Part shown: positions 1 to 11,790 of the stretch, in pieces | Numbering within the stretch: position 1 is the first letter of the stretch | Layout: each line of letters opens with the position of its first letter | The notes under the pieces: model-generated | What the model was told of the DNA's origin: nothing | The model's database searches: none | The model's input: the letters and a program-made list of their open reading frames with translations, nothing else | Source: Cryptomeria japonica | Taxonomy: Eukaryota; Streptophyta; Pinopsida; Cupressales; Cupressaceae | Direction: 5' to 3' | Assembly (NCBI RefSeq): GCF_030272615.1 | Contig: NC_081406.1 | Span: 261,195,386 to 261,259,385 of the forward strand | Length of the DNA stretch: 64,000 nt | Program-made: the position numbers and the translations under genes

Positions 1-913
1 TCACTATCAAAGGATTGTATTGAATTGTCGAGACCAGGGTGGTGGGAGCTGCCTAGTCCTTCGCTTTTCACGCTTGTAAAAGTTAAACTTGTTTGACATC
101 ATTTATTCTGTCGAAATCTTTGATCGCAACACATGAATCAATTTCCAACACATAGAAAGAGAGAAAAGGGTTGTGGATAGGGGTTTACCTTGGGTCAAAC
201 CATATTTTAGAAATTAACCTTTAATTGAGTTGAAATAGAAAATGTAAATACTGAAGTAAATGCTAGAAGATATACCTCAGATCTGCAATGTTTGCTTGAA
301 GATTGATGTTGCAATGCTCTTTAGATGTGATTACAAATGTTGAATTAAATAATATGACAAACACATGAATAACCTAATCAAGCATACATGCTTGCATGAA
401 GATTGATATGACTTTTCTACATGATGCTTAAAGAATATGGTGGGATGAAATGTTTCCTTGAGTGCTTGAGAATGCTTGATGATGCAAGCTTAATGGATGC
501 ATAAATGGTGGGTATGAGTGTGATATCAAAATGAATTGATAGGATGTCCTTATATAGGGTTCCCTAGGTAAATTACCGATTAGGCCAACTTCCAACGGTC
601 AAATGGAGCCATGGGGACCAAAATCCATTGAGGAGGGAAAATGCTTGCTCATATTTAAAATAGGTCTTGTTTAAGGAGGGCTAGAGCAGTGGGGTGCCCT
701 AGTCTAGATAGGGGAACCCCAACATCCTTTTCCTCTAAAAATAAGACAAAAAAACCATCAAATAAGGAGGCATAGCCCTAGGATGGGGTCCACTCAATTG
801 TGTAATAAGGTGACATAAGATATGGAGTACAAAGGGGTCAAAACAAAACTAGGGGGAATAGGAGCACAAATATGAGGTGTGAATTATACAAGGATACAAT
901 TTACAATGCTACA
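1..913 (-). mobile_element. 3' LTR of element A (left part cut by window edge)
   Basis: This block is a diverged copy, roughly 80% identical by eye, of the LTR at 59689-61017. It ends at 911-913 in aca, so on the minus strand the repeat starts tgtagc, matching the other copy. Immediately to its right (914-928) the minus strand reads as a purine-rich tract (aaagtgggggataaa), the expected primer for plus-strand synthesis, so this is the 3' LTR of an element transcribed right to left. A TATA-like tatataagg lies on the minus strand near 550-560. The LTR start is outside the window. Confidence 0.8.
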
Positions 914-2741
914 TTTATCCCCCACTTTAATGGAGTATGAGCCTATGCAAATACTCATGATAAAGTAGAAAGATGAGGAAGATCTAGAGAGGATCAACTA
1001 GGAGTGAGATCACAAAGAGATAATAAATCACTAATTTCAAAGAACCAAGCCCCCAATCTTAGGATCTTAACTCGCACAATCACATGCAAGGACACACAAA
1101 AGAAGACAAAGAAGAAAAGGCCAAAAAAGGTAAACAAAGGCAAAAGAAACATGAAAAAAGGGGTTAGTACTAAAAGCTCCAAGTCAACTAGTTGAAGGGA
1201 CCTCGATAGTCAAAATGTATCAACCACTAATCTCATTCTTGGAGTGCTATTATAAGATCACAAATGGTCACATGAAAAGACAAAGATCATGCATTAAGTG
1301 ATGAATCATGATTCAACAAGTAGCAGAGCTATGGGCTCATGGGGAGGAGAAATGAGAGAACATGGACGCCACAGAATAGAAAGATAAATTATGCTAGGTC
1401 ATCCATGAGAATAAAAGAAAGAGATACCATGGAATTCATGGGCTAGATGAAGCAAAGCATCATGAAAAACCAACCAAGAACCCCAAATCAACCATGGAGT
1501 CCCAATCCTAGGGTGCTCAATGACCCAAAATAATCATCAATCTGCAACCTTGATATGTTTGAGGAATATAACAAGATCAATATCAACCAAACAATCCAAT
1601 ATCAAATCTTTCATATCATTTATAACCCTTTAAACATTATTCAAGACCCAAACAATGCATTATGTTGTCCCAGTTAATGACAGTCTGATAAACCCGTACT
1701 CTGTTATTAATCACTTTCAAATCGGACAATATTTTGAAGATCTCTTTGGTGAGGCTGTAGAAAACTAGGTTTCTAAAACCATATAAAAAATTGAGAACAA
1801 TCCAACGGTGGCGTTAAAAGTTATGGTCTCTTCATCGAGACCATGTTGGTTGTTTTAAAAAAAACAAGAAATCTGCATTCCTAGTCCGCCTAGGGCATCA
1901 AATATCTCATAAAATACTTAACCAATCACATTGAATCTGAATTAATTTGAAAGATAATTCAACCCTAAATCAAAAAGCAAAGTTACAACAATTTCCAATG
2001 GTGCAATCAAATGATTTTAGTGAAAATCTCCACAAACCCCAATTTGGAGGGTTTTTTGATAGTTTTCCCCAAAACTTGCATAACTTGCTTCAAAGTGGTT
2101 GAAATTAAATGAAAGAAAAGGGAAAACAAATTTAACTCATTCCATTATCATATCCAATATATTTACAATGGAGACAAATTATTTTTCATAAAGAAAAACG
2201 TGAACGATCAGACTGCAATACCTAGAAAACAATGTGGAGTGTTTAAAAACTTCGAATGTTATTCATTTCCTTCCTCCAATCATACACACACCCATTGGAT
2301 TCGACCAAATGATGGATTTTATAACCTCCACACATCCATATGACAGTTACAACTTCCCAATACCAATTACATCCTTGGTTTGCAACTTTTAGAACATGGT
2401 TTGTTGCTTGACAACACTTTACATCATTGACAACTTTCACATTTTAGAAAAAAATGACCTCTAAACTTCACTTAGACACTTTGAACACCTTATAATGGAC
2501 TCAAAATAACCTTTTACATTATTTTTACCCTTTCATGACTCTTTTACACAATATTAACCTCATTGACCATATTAGGACCCAAATACTCAACTTGAGCAAC
2601 TTGTTACAAATGAGTGACATTGCCTTACAAAATGACTCATCATGCCTTGAATTACATCCAAATGACCTTAAAGACAATCATAAACTCCAAACCTTATGAA
2701 ATTAATCATCACATAACTGGTGACAAGGTTCTCCTGCACCA
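914..2741 (-). mobile_element. element A, 3' non-coding interior
   Basis: This stretch begins with the polypurine tract next to the LTR and continues as AT-rich, adenine-rich sequence on the plus strand. The first 60 bases resemble the equivalent position in element G (25810-25870), which also starts with a purine tract and a plus-strand gtataag/gtatgag motif. I see no open frame with recognisable content; short frames near 1000-1200 lie in low-complexity lysine-rich sequence. A stem-like pair (ggtctc...gagacc) occurs at 1824-1843. Confidence 0.55.
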
Positions 2742-3003
2742 CTAGAAAGTTGTGTTATGCTAGGAGATCCATGGGAACATGAATACTCATGAGACAACAA
2801 GTTGTGTTATGTTGTGTGATTCATGTAGAGAAGGAGAGTTAGAATAGTATAGCAAGTTGTGTCATGCTAGTTCCACTCACCTCAAAAATGCTACACAAGG
2901 AGGGTTGAATATTCTAGCAAGTTGTGTTATGATAGTCAACCTACCTTAAAGAAGTTGAAAAAAAAAGAGTTGAAAGGTCTAGGAAGTTGTGTTATGCTAG
3001 TCA
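2742..3003. repeat. degenerate tandem repeat with an aagttgtgttatgctag core
   Basis: The core aagttgtgttatgctag or a close variant occurs five times, near 2745, 2799, 2852, 2918 and 2982, at spacings of 54-66 bases. The sequence between cores varies more than the cores. It sits in the non-coding interior of element A. No function can be assigned. Confidence 0.75.
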
Positions 3004-3098
3004 AATTAACCTACTACATATGTTGCCATATGATTTTAGGATTTAAACATCTCATCTAAGACTTTAGGTCTGGTTTTGAGCATGCAACACCTTGTATA

Positions 3099-3879
3099 TG
3101 TTATATTCAATGATAGTCCCAAAGACACTGAGGGGGGTGGGGGGGGGGAATCAGTGTCTAACCGGTTGAATGAATATTTAAACTTATTTTTAACTTTGCA
3201 ACCCAAAACAGTGTACTGGTAAATAAGAATAAATGCAGTAAACACAAATAACAGAGACAACATAGAAACACACCATAACAAAAGATATTTTAATGAGGAA
3301 ACCCAGTGTGGGAAAAACCTCGGTGGGATTTGTGACCCACAATATTTACTCACTGGCTAATGAATAAATACTACTTACAATGAGGGGCTTGCACATGCAG
3401 GGAGGCCAATAGCCTAGAGCGCACTGCTCAATGAAGAATCTCACTGACTACAAAATGGATAATTAAATCCAATACAATGTATCTCTCAAAAAAACATCTC
3501 TAATGCCAGGTTCAGTATCGGTTTAAGCTCAGTCATTAACCAAAACCTTTGTTGTCCACCATATCACCTTATACAATAATTTCCTATTTATTTCATCATA
3601 CTACTGCATCTTCGGCTTCATCAAAATGACCTATAAGATCTCATACATATATGAGTCTTTTACAATATACCATGTCGGCTTACAAAATATAATTATATTA
3701 CAATAAAGAAAAGTTCATCCCATATTGGCCTGAGTGCCGGTATGCTTTGTTGCCGATGTAATCTGAATGCCGGTGTAAGCGCCTGCCAGTGCATGTAGAA
3801 ACTGATTGCCGGTTGGTTGCCAGTTGGTTGCCATCAATGACAACATCAACTACTCTCATTAGAGTGTAGAATGCCAACA
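3099..3879 (-). mobile_element. solo copia-type LTR inserted in a tandem repeat
   Basis: On the minus strand the block starts TGTTGGCATTC and ends TATAACA, typical LTR termini. Flanking 5-mers are gtata (3094-3098) and atata (3880-3884), a target-site duplication with one mismatch. The body contains a gtgggaaaaacctcggtggg block near 3306-3330 also present in the LTR at about 62640-63470, and a C/G-rich run near its 3' end. No primer site or coding region adjoins it, so it is a solo LTR. Removing it brings together two copies of a roughly 95-bp host tandem repeat, seen as a 26-base exact match at 3064-3089 and 3944-3969. Confidence 0.75.
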
Positions 3880-3969
3880 ATATAAGACATGTGATTGAAA
3901 AAAATATGTATGGTTTCAAGAATGAGAACATATTTACTAAGAGTTAGGTCTGGTTTTGAGCATGCAACA

Positions 3970-5414
3970 ACCCATATAAGACATATGAAAGGACAACCAA
4001 GCAAGACATTGCACCAGGAAATCCATAATTTGAATTGAAAATATGGTACAAGGAGTGCATAATCTATTCATATCCTTAAGATTTCAATATAGTGGTTTGT
4101 TTATACCTTAAGGAAGATAGAAACAAGGATACACACCTTCATCACCAAGGAGATATCCTTCAGGCAACAATATACATAAATCCATGCTAAAGAGGCATGA
4201 CTCTTGTAAGCAAGGAAAATATAGTTGTAAAAGAGATATATTACAACAAGTGCAAAGGGATCCTTGATGAAGGATAATGCACTTTTGACCCTAAGTGAGG
4301 GGTTAGTTTATAATAGATATACATTGTCAAGTGAAGAGAGGTTGTACTCAAGGATGCATAGCTCTTGCATAAGAGAGAATCCTTGGGAAAATAAACAACT
4401 TCACATTTAAGGAATGACATCATATCATAAAAAAACACCACTCATAATAGGAAAAATGGATCCTTAGAAAGGATAAGAGATAGAAGATAAAATCAATGCC
4501 TCCCAAGCGTAGGGATAAATAGAAGGATTGCACTTCTTCTAAAGAGATATTATACATAAAAGATGTATCATTTCAAGAAAAGAATAGATCCTAACCAAGG
4601 AACACACATGTACTCACATGAAGGATAGTTCAATGTGATAAAGGACATCAAGATATAAAAAATACAACTCAAAAGAAGAGGATATATTTAAAAAAGAGAG
4701 AATTGAATATATTATCCTTGCCTCCCCCAAAGCAAGGAGATGAGGAAGAATTATATTGATGTCTAAGTGTGATTGGAATTGAAGATGCATCACCAAACAT
4801 GACAAGGAGCCCCCAATAAATTTAAACTACTAACGTCATAGGGTAAGAAGCAAAATAATAAGGTGAATGGAGTGTTAAGGCACTACCTCTTCACCAAGAA
4901 AAATTACAAGATTGGTTGTAAGAGCTATGCAAGCTCGATCATGTTGGCCTTGAATAAATTGTTTTAAAGCTTTAAAATTTCCAAGAGAATGAGAATAACA
5001 ATGATGAAAAAGGAAATTCTCATCACCTTATTTGTTCTTCTTATTATATTTTATGAAAGGAAAAATAACATGCTTATCATACTTCAATCTCCAAAAGATT
5101 CTTGTAGCATTTTTTTCTTGATTGTCAATATGGCTAGGTCTTGTCTCTTGATATGTAGGACAAGGTATGCTAGTGAAAGGAGAAGAATTGTTTTATTGAG
5201 GCAAAATAATTGGTAGAGGAGGAGGGTTATTTGATGAAGAAGTATGTTTGGATGGACAATAGTTTCTATGTCTTGCAAAATAGTCTTTAAGCATTCAAAC
5301 CTTACGAGCATCATCCATAGATGTTTGAGAATAAGGATATCTTGGGAATTCTTTAGTAAATTATGTGGGAGGATCTACAAGGATCTTAATTCCTTGTTCA
5401 TGTTTTCCAAGTTC
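3970..5414 (-). mobile_element. element A interior, non-coding and degenerate coding
   Basis: From 3970 to about 4850 the sequence is purine-rich with recurring aaggat/atcctt words and no convincing frame. From about 5414 back to 4900 the minus strand, read in the frames around the 5415-5861 open region, gives short protein-like segments broken by stops, including a run of prolines after SSNN near 5220-5240. This is consistent with decayed downstream coding sequence of the same Gag-like protein. I recognise no domain here. Confidence 0.45.
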
Positions 5415-5861
5415 TTATCCTTTATAGCCTTGTTTTGAAATCGTGTCATATCCAACTTCAGAGGATGTTCTCAATTGTGAAGGAGAAGGGCTTTCATTAT
5501 GAATTTCTTCAAAATTTGTTGTGTAAGGACAAGTTGAAGGGTAAAAGGGATAATCAGATGAAGGGATATCTTTTATAGAGAAATTATCCTTTTTATCATC
5601 ATTATTTATGTACCCTTTGGGAGACTGGGAAGGAGTATTTTCATCATCTAAGGCCTCATCTTTTCTCAATGTTATGTTAGGAGATAGGTCATGAATAAAG
5701 TGAATAACTTCATATTGCCTATAAATATGTTGATGATCAAGATAAGCTCTAGGAGAATAAGAAGGATCTAGAGAGATTGATATACCAACATGTTTAACTT
5801 TCCCGCCCCACACTAAAGTACCTCTATGAGTAGAGAATTGTGTCATGTTGCTCTTTAATAT
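5415..5861 (-). pseudogene. element A Gag-like frame, downstream half
   Basis: A minus-strand open frame with no recognised domain. It is rich in Ser, Pro, Asp and Asn, with segments such as SYSPRAYLDHQHIYRQYE, and stops at 5415. The important feature is its upstream edge: the frame stays open to 5861, where element B begins. If B (5862-59134) and one aatat copy are removed, the same frame continues without a stop into 59140-59394, giving about 233 codons. That supports one ancestral reading frame split by insertion. The position, downstream of a primer site and leader, suggests a gag region, but no zinc knuckle or Gag homology domain is visible in this part. Confidence 0.5.
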
Positions 5862-6636
5862 TGTTGGATATTGCTGCTTCTAGGATATGTTATTGTCATC
5901 GATTTCTACATATTCATGTGTTCTGGTGTTGCAGAGAATTGATTTGGTTTGGTTTGCTAATAAAGTATCTCTAGTATCTCTACATCATTCTTTATTGGTT
6001 TTAGTGATCCGAAAGTTTACTTGATCATATCATTTGATCCGGTTTGAGGTTTGGTCTTTATGTTTAGTGATTGGCAAAGTCTGGTATTTGATCTATTGTG
6101 CTTCAATATGATCTGATATTGAGTTGCGGATTTGGGAGAATGTTTTGGATGTTCATATGTATCTTTATTTTAGATGGTTCGTGATTTGGTGCTCCGCAAG
6201 TTATCTTTTTAGTTTGAATTGCTGTTGTTAAGTGTTCCTGAGAGTTAGCGTGTTGATCGATGAAGATTTGAATAAGTGGTGTTGGTGCAGCTATTACAGA
6301 TGGTTCTAATGTGCTTGTTGGTGTTTCTTGATCGCGTCCTATTTGTTTTGGTGGTCCACATTGATCATTGTGGGCGGTATTGAAGATCTTATGGGTCCAG
6401 TGATATTCTTCGTGCTATGCAGTATTTTCGGTGGTGTAGCGTGTTGCAGTTGATCTTGGCGAGATTTCTGGTGGTGTTGTGTGTTTGAGGAATTGATTTA
6501 GGTCCATGATATGTTATATATGGCATTGTATTGGTCTGGTGGTTTATTTATGTATTGTGGGATGTAATTTTGTAATTAAGGTTTAAGGGTTTGGCCGACC
6601 TTGTAGTCAAGGTTGATGAATTGTATAAATAGGTGT
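5862..6636 (+). mobile_element. element B, 5' LTR segment
   Basis: The segment starts TGTTGGATATTG directly after the 5-mer aatat (5857-5861), which recurs at 59135-59139. It is G/T-rich on the plus strand and ends at a TATA box (tgtataaatagg, 6622-6633), so it looks like a U3 region read left to right. It is cut at 6636 by the LTR of element C. The copia-like assignment rests on the TGTTGG start and on the C-rich end motif near 59095-59107, and is inference. Confidence 0.55.
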
Positions 6637-8039
6637 TGTAGACACCCAAATATGTCCACTTAATTAAATGAATACTTAGCATTTATTTGATATTTAATTA
6701 ATTCACCCTAACCCTCTTCTCCTATTAATTAAATAAATTATTGAATTTATTTGATTTAATTCATTTAAATCATATTATGACTTTTAATTAAATAAATCAT
6801 ATTTATTTGATTAAATCCCCTTTTCACATTTAATTAAATCTACATTTAATTAAATACCCTCTTCACATTTAAATAAATCAATATTTATTTAAATATTTCT
6901 GTCTAAATGCAAGTTGCAACCAATAATTGAAATAAATCAATTTTATTTTAATAAAATCCTAAAATCCCTCCCACTTGCATTTTCCTACAAAATCCACTTG
7001 TTCACTAACCCACCTTCTAGATTCTTCTAATCACTTCCTATTTGCCTAATTACCCCTTAAACATTTGCACGCTCCTTAAGAAAAGGGTCACTTCTCAAAA
7101 TCCTCCAAAGTCTTCATAAACCATTAAAAACTTTATGTCTTCAACAAGCTAACCTCCAAAGTCTTCAATAACCATTAATGGTTAACTCAACCTCAACCCT
7201 TGGTTGAAAAACTTTCTCTCTAACTTAGCCATCCTTTTAACTCATGGGTCTCTTCAAGCATTCATTGCTTTGACCATGGTTATCCTTTAACTCTTGCACA
7301 TTCTTTTATCCCTTTGGATAAAAGAATTATCCATGAACTCAACCCTAACCAAACCCCCTAGGGTAACCATCATGTCCCCTCAGGCATTTAATGCCTCTTC
7401 CCTCTCCTTTCAAGTCTTCTTATGTTGACACTTGTCAACATAGGATTGGTTTGAAAGTGACATAAATTGAGGATCACCACTTCCCCAGGCAAACCTAACC
7501 CTTCCTCAATAAACTCAATCTCAACCCTTCATTTGCCCATTTCCTCTATAAATAGAACTCATTCCGTCATTGTTGAGGCTCACACACACACACACACACA
7601 CACATTGGAGTTATTCATGCATTATCATTGCTACTTAGAATTTGAATGTTTTGTAGGAAGCCATTGTATTAGGTTCTAGCTCTTCCACTTGTTGGAATTG
7701 CTATTTAACCTCTAATACTTCATTTGCACCCTCATTCAACACTTGACACAATCAGCCATCTCCCATCCTCCATTTGACATCCCTTTTGTGCTAAGGGCTG
7801 CAACTGAGGGCATATATCAAATCGCAATAGGATCTTGGAGAGGAGGACATGAAAGAGCCATGGCATAGGGAGCATCATGGGGAAGTTCATTTGGTTTGTT
7901 CATTTCCTAGCTAGCTTCTTGTTTACTAATATTTCTTGATATGTTTTGAAAGGGTTTGAGTTCATTATGTTTATGGTTGAGAATGTTATTTAGATGAACT
8001 CATATTGGTTTTCCATTAATCCTCATTTTAATTGTATCA
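6637..8039 (+). mobile_element. element C, 5' LTR (gypsy-like)
   Basis: The block starts TGTAGACACCC and ends ATTGTATCA, with the primer-binding site two bases downstream. A TATA box (ctataaatag) at 7551-7560 lies about 900 bases in, and a 24-base (CA)n tract follows at 7581-7604. The first 250 bases are dominated by attaaat/ttaattaaat words. A short frame at 7467-7679 runs through the CA tract and is not credible as a gene. No matching 3' LTR is seen in the window, so the element is truncated or its 3' LTR has been lost. Confidence 0.65.
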
Positions 8040-8041
8040 TT

Positions 8042-8059
8042 TGGTGAACCCGACGTGAA
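8042..8059 (+). other. primer-binding site of element C
   Basis: The sequence tggtgaacccgacgtgaa begins with TGG, the complement of a tRNA CCA end, two bases after the LTR. The same 18 bases occur on the minus strand next to the G LTR (31152-31169), and a variant lies next to the A LTR (59668-59685). Recurrence beside three different LTRs supports a primer site. I could not name the tRNA with confidence. Confidence 0.75.
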
Positions 8060-9059
8060 TCTTCATACTACTAACCATTATGTTTTGATGGTTCTCTATA
8101 CTCCATTCGAGAGCTCCTAATCAAACAATGACAGAGAGTGTTGAAATATGTCTCTTACATATGCCAATAGCAATTGCTTGAATTTTCTAACGCCTGGTAA
8201 AGTGCACTAAGATGGTGAACAAAAAGGGGGGTATAAGTGGCCACTTTTTTTTTGAAAATAGGTAAACCTGAACTTCAAAGAGATATTTGAAGGTCATGCA
8301 TTAAAAACTAGGAGCTGAGAAATTTAATAAGAATTGTAGTGCTCTGAATCTAGTTTCTAAAATACTATTTTTAAAAAAAATTGGATAATATTAAGAGGGT
8401 CAAACCTTTCACGCACGAAAAACTGTTCCTGATTTTTTCAGAAAAATATAACATAGCTGTTTTCGTGCGCTGCACAAAATATATAGTTATATTTACTATT
8501 TTGAAAAAACCTTTGGTAGGATGATAGGTAAGACTGAGATCTAGAAGTTGTGTATTTTTTTTGTAATTTTTCGTTAAGTATTTTTTTTTTATGATTTTTT
8601 GAAGTGATCGCATCCTGAAAAATTTGGTACCTATTCGTGCACTGGGCATAACTTGCATCAAAATAATCGAAAATGAAAACTTTTTTTTTAAAAGTGTATA
8701 GAATCTAGTGTAGAACAATAATATATAATTTATTTTTAATTTAGTCAAGTATATCAAAATTTATTTAAAAAATGGTAGACATATGTCTGTGAGGACTGTC
8801 AAGGCACTGGTAAAGAAAATTAAAGTTTACTATGCTAATGTTGTCCAAAAATAGAAAAAATTAAATGGTCAGAAAACTGAGAAGACATGTGAGATTATGG
8901 TGGTAATTTTAGAGATACCCACTTGATCATTTGTAAACCTGAAGATGACAAAGTTGAGAAATCATGTTGGAAGATGAAAAAACATGTAAAGAGACAAAAA
9001 TGGGGGGAAAATGTGCTTGCAAGCCTTAGGGTCATTTTCCAACCCTCTTACCAAGCCAA

Positions 9060-9228
9060 ACCCGCACGGGTTTTGAAAAACAAAATGTACTATTCACAGT
9101 TCTTCATAACCTGCATGGATTTTGAAAAACCAAAAGTACTATTCATAGTTCTACATAACCCGTACGGGTTATGTAGAACTAAAACCATTATTTTGTGTTT
9201 CACAAAACCCATACGGGTTATGAAGACA
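9060..9228. repeat. left palindrome cluster of element D (acccgtacgggt core)
   Basis: Four imperfect units centre on acccgtacgggt or variants, near 9060, 9108, 9163 and 9208, in the context cataacc...ggttatg. The best forms a long perfect stem, taacccgtacgggtta with further arm pairing (9155-9180). The same core recurs at the right side of D, placing related sites inside both ends. Confidence 0.75.
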
Positions 9229-9394
9229 TAATAATGTATGCTTGTAAACTTAGCATTTACTACAAATATGTATAGACATACATATATAATATGTGTTTAT
9301 GTATGTATATATGTAAATCTATAGTTATATATACATGTATTAATATAGATATATGTATATATGTTTGTATACATGCATGTATCCCTTCTTTTCC

Positions 9395-9566
9395 TCTCTC
9401 TCTCTCTCTCGTCTTCCTTCCCCATCATCGTATTTGTCTATTATGAGCCCTAATTATCCTCCTTGAGTTCTATCTCATCTCTCTGCCCCTCACACTTCTC
9501 TCTCTGCCTAGTCTCCACTCCTTTCTCCTTCTCATTGTCTCTCTACCTCATGTCTCTCACCCTCTC

Positions 9567-9623
<57 letters not shown>

Positions 9624-9774
9624 CTCGCTCTCTCGCTCATTATCCTATCCTATTCTCACCCTCTCCCCCTTCTCTCTCTTTCTCTCCCCCTCCCTCTCCT
9701 TCTCCCCCATCTCCCTCCCCCTCTCGTTATCTTATCCTATTCTCTCTCTCCCCCTCCCCCTCTCTCTCTATCCT

Positions 9775-9822
<48 letters not shown>

Positions 9823-9849
9823 TTTTCCAATCTCCCTATCTCCCCCTCC

Positions 9850-9890
<41 letters not shown>

Positions 9891-9991
9891 CCCATCTTTT
9901 CCCTCCCTCTCCCTCTCTCCCAATCTCCTCTCTTTTCCCCCCTCTCCCTCCCTCTCTTCTTATCCTATTCTCCCCCACTCTTCCTATCTCC

Positions 9992-10054
<63 letters not shown>

Positions 10055-10128
10055 CCCATCTTTGCCCTCCCTCTCCCTCTCCCCCTCCCCCTCTCCTTAT
10101 CCTATTCTCCCCCACTCTTCCTATCTCC

Positions 10129-10171
<43 letters not shown>

Positions 10172-10262
10172 CATCTTTGCCCCCCCTCTCTCCCCCCCCT
10201 CTCCTTATCTTATTCTCTCCCACTCTTCCTATCTCCTATTCTCTCTCTTACCCCCTCCCCCC

Positions 10263-10309
<47 letters not shown>

Positions 10310-10359
10310 TCTCCCTCCCTCCTCTCCTTTTCCCAATCTCCCTCCCTTCCCCTCTCCTT

Positions 10360-10407
<48 letters not shown>

Positions 10408-10599
10408 CCTATCCCCTTCTCTCTCTATCTCTAACTCTCTCTCCCTTCCCCCTCTCCTTTTCCCAATCTCCTTCCCTCCCCCTCTCCTTATCCTATTCTC
10501 TCTCTCTCTCTCTCTCTCCCTATCCCCTATTCTCTCTCTTACCCCCCCTCTCTCTCTCCCCCTCCCCCTCTCCTTTTACCAATCTCCCTCTCCTTATCC

Positions 10600-10646
<47 letters not shown>

Positions 10647-10707
10647 CCCCCTCCCCTTTTCCTAATCTCCCTCTCTCTCCCTCTCCCTCCATCCCCCTCT
10701 CCTTATC

Positions 10708-10754
<47 letters not shown>

Positions 10755-10920
10755 TCTCTTTCTTTCCTTATCTCTCCCTCTCTTCCTATCCCCTTCTCTC
10801 TCTGTCTCTAACTCTCCTTCCCTCCCCCTCTACTTATCCTATTCTATCCCTCTCTTCATACTCCCTACTCTCTCTCTTCCTCTCCCTCTCTTTATCCTAC
10901 TCTCTCTCTCTCTCTCTCTA
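9395..10920. repeat. 1.5-kb CT-rich microsatellite tract
   Basis: Nearly every plus-strand base from 9395 to 10920 is C or T. Pure (CT)n runs of 20-50 bases alternate with blocks such as ccttatcctattctc and cccactcttcctatctcc, so the tract is itself a higher-order repeat. Apparent proteins here are Ser/Leu or Arg/Glu strings created by the repeat. Such strand asymmetry can form triplex DNA; that property is general knowledge, not visible in the sequence. Confidence 0.9.
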
Positions 10921-10949
10921 TCTCCACTTCCTATTTGGTTCCTAGTTCT

Positions 10950-11300
10950 ATATAACCCGTACGGGTTATGCAGAACTAAGACAAAAACTTCTAGTTTTGC
11001 ATAACTCGCGGGTTTCTAAAAAGTATAATATTCCTTAAAACCCTATGGGTTTTGATGAACTTTTGAGTTTTTATTATTAAATATAATGTTCCTCAAAACC
11101 AGTACGGGTTTTGAGGAAATTTTGATTTTTTATTATAAAATATAATGTTCTTCAAAACCCGTATAAACCCATACGGGTTTTGAGGAACTTTTGATTTTTT
11201 ATTATAAATTATAATGTTCCTCAAAACTCGTAGAGGTTTTGAGGAACTTTTGATTTTTTATTATAAAATATAATGTTACGGGTTTTGAGGAACTTTTTGT
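10950..11300. repeat. right palindrome array of element D, about 62-bp tandem unit
   Basis: The first unit at 10950-10975 matches the left cluster. From 11035 to 11300 a unit of about 62 bases repeats roughly four to five times, each with attataaaatataatgttc followed by an inverted pair cctcaaaaccc...gggttttgagg around a gtacggg core. Each unit could fold into a hairpin. The array lies about 150-490 bases inside the right end. Confidence 0.8.
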
Positions 11301-11790
11301 TTTTTTAATTGTTTTTGGCTAGGCTTGGTGTTACCGAACTTAGCACATTTTTGAATTTCCAGAACTCACATGGGTTATGATAATTTTTCGTATTTTTTTA
11401 CATGTGACCACTTTTCTGTTCACCATCTTGATGCACTTACTCGCCTATCATTTTGTGCAGGTCATATTATCAATGCTTTCCATAAAATGACATCTTCTTA
11501 ATGCAATCTGTCAGACAGTCCAGTAAATGCCGTGGGATTTGATTTTTCACCTGGAAATTGTATTTGCTTCAAAGTTTTTTAAAAGCTTTTCCAAATCTAC
11601 TTTACGCAAATCTTGCAATCATAGGATTTCATTAAATGACATCTTTTTGCTCGACATTTTGTCCACTAACAAAGGTGGTGGCATTTATATGAACACCTGC
11701 AAATTGTATTTACTTGAAAGTTTTTAAAGCCTTTCTAACAAATCCATGTTCTCATTACGGTATATGAGGCCACATTTCAGCGAGGGGTAG

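Larger units (their letters stand above)
8196..11441. mobile_element. element D: inverted-repeat DNA transposon, non-coding
   Basis: The two ends are inverted copies: 8196 reads ggtaaagtgcactaagatgg and the reverse complement from 11441 reads agtaagtgcatcaagatggt, with similarity continuing through gaaca and gtgg.cac for about 45 bases. The 5-mer cgcct flanks both sides (8191-8195, 11442-11446). The interior has no credible gene: about 850 bases of AT-rich DNA, palindromic repeats, an AT/GT-rich tract at 9240-9390, a 1.5-kb CT tract, and a second palindrome array. Long frames through the CT tract are artefacts of the repeat. The superfamily is unclear, because a 5-bp duplication fits none of the common plant families well. 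Confidence 0.65.

Noticed and set aside
3064-3969. A 26-base target-site duplication of a LINE-like insertion
   Set aside because: Typical LTR ends with 5-base flanking duplications lie inside it, and there is no poly(A) tail; a pre-existing tandem repeat explains it.
8371-8757. Minus-strand 128-codon frame in element D
   Set aside because: Phe/Ile/Lys-rich product of AT-rich DNA with T homopolymers and no recognised motif.
9463-10811. Two long plus-strand frames of about 250-320 codons
   Set aside because: They are Ser/Leu/Pro strings read from the CT microsatellite and have no start context or domain.
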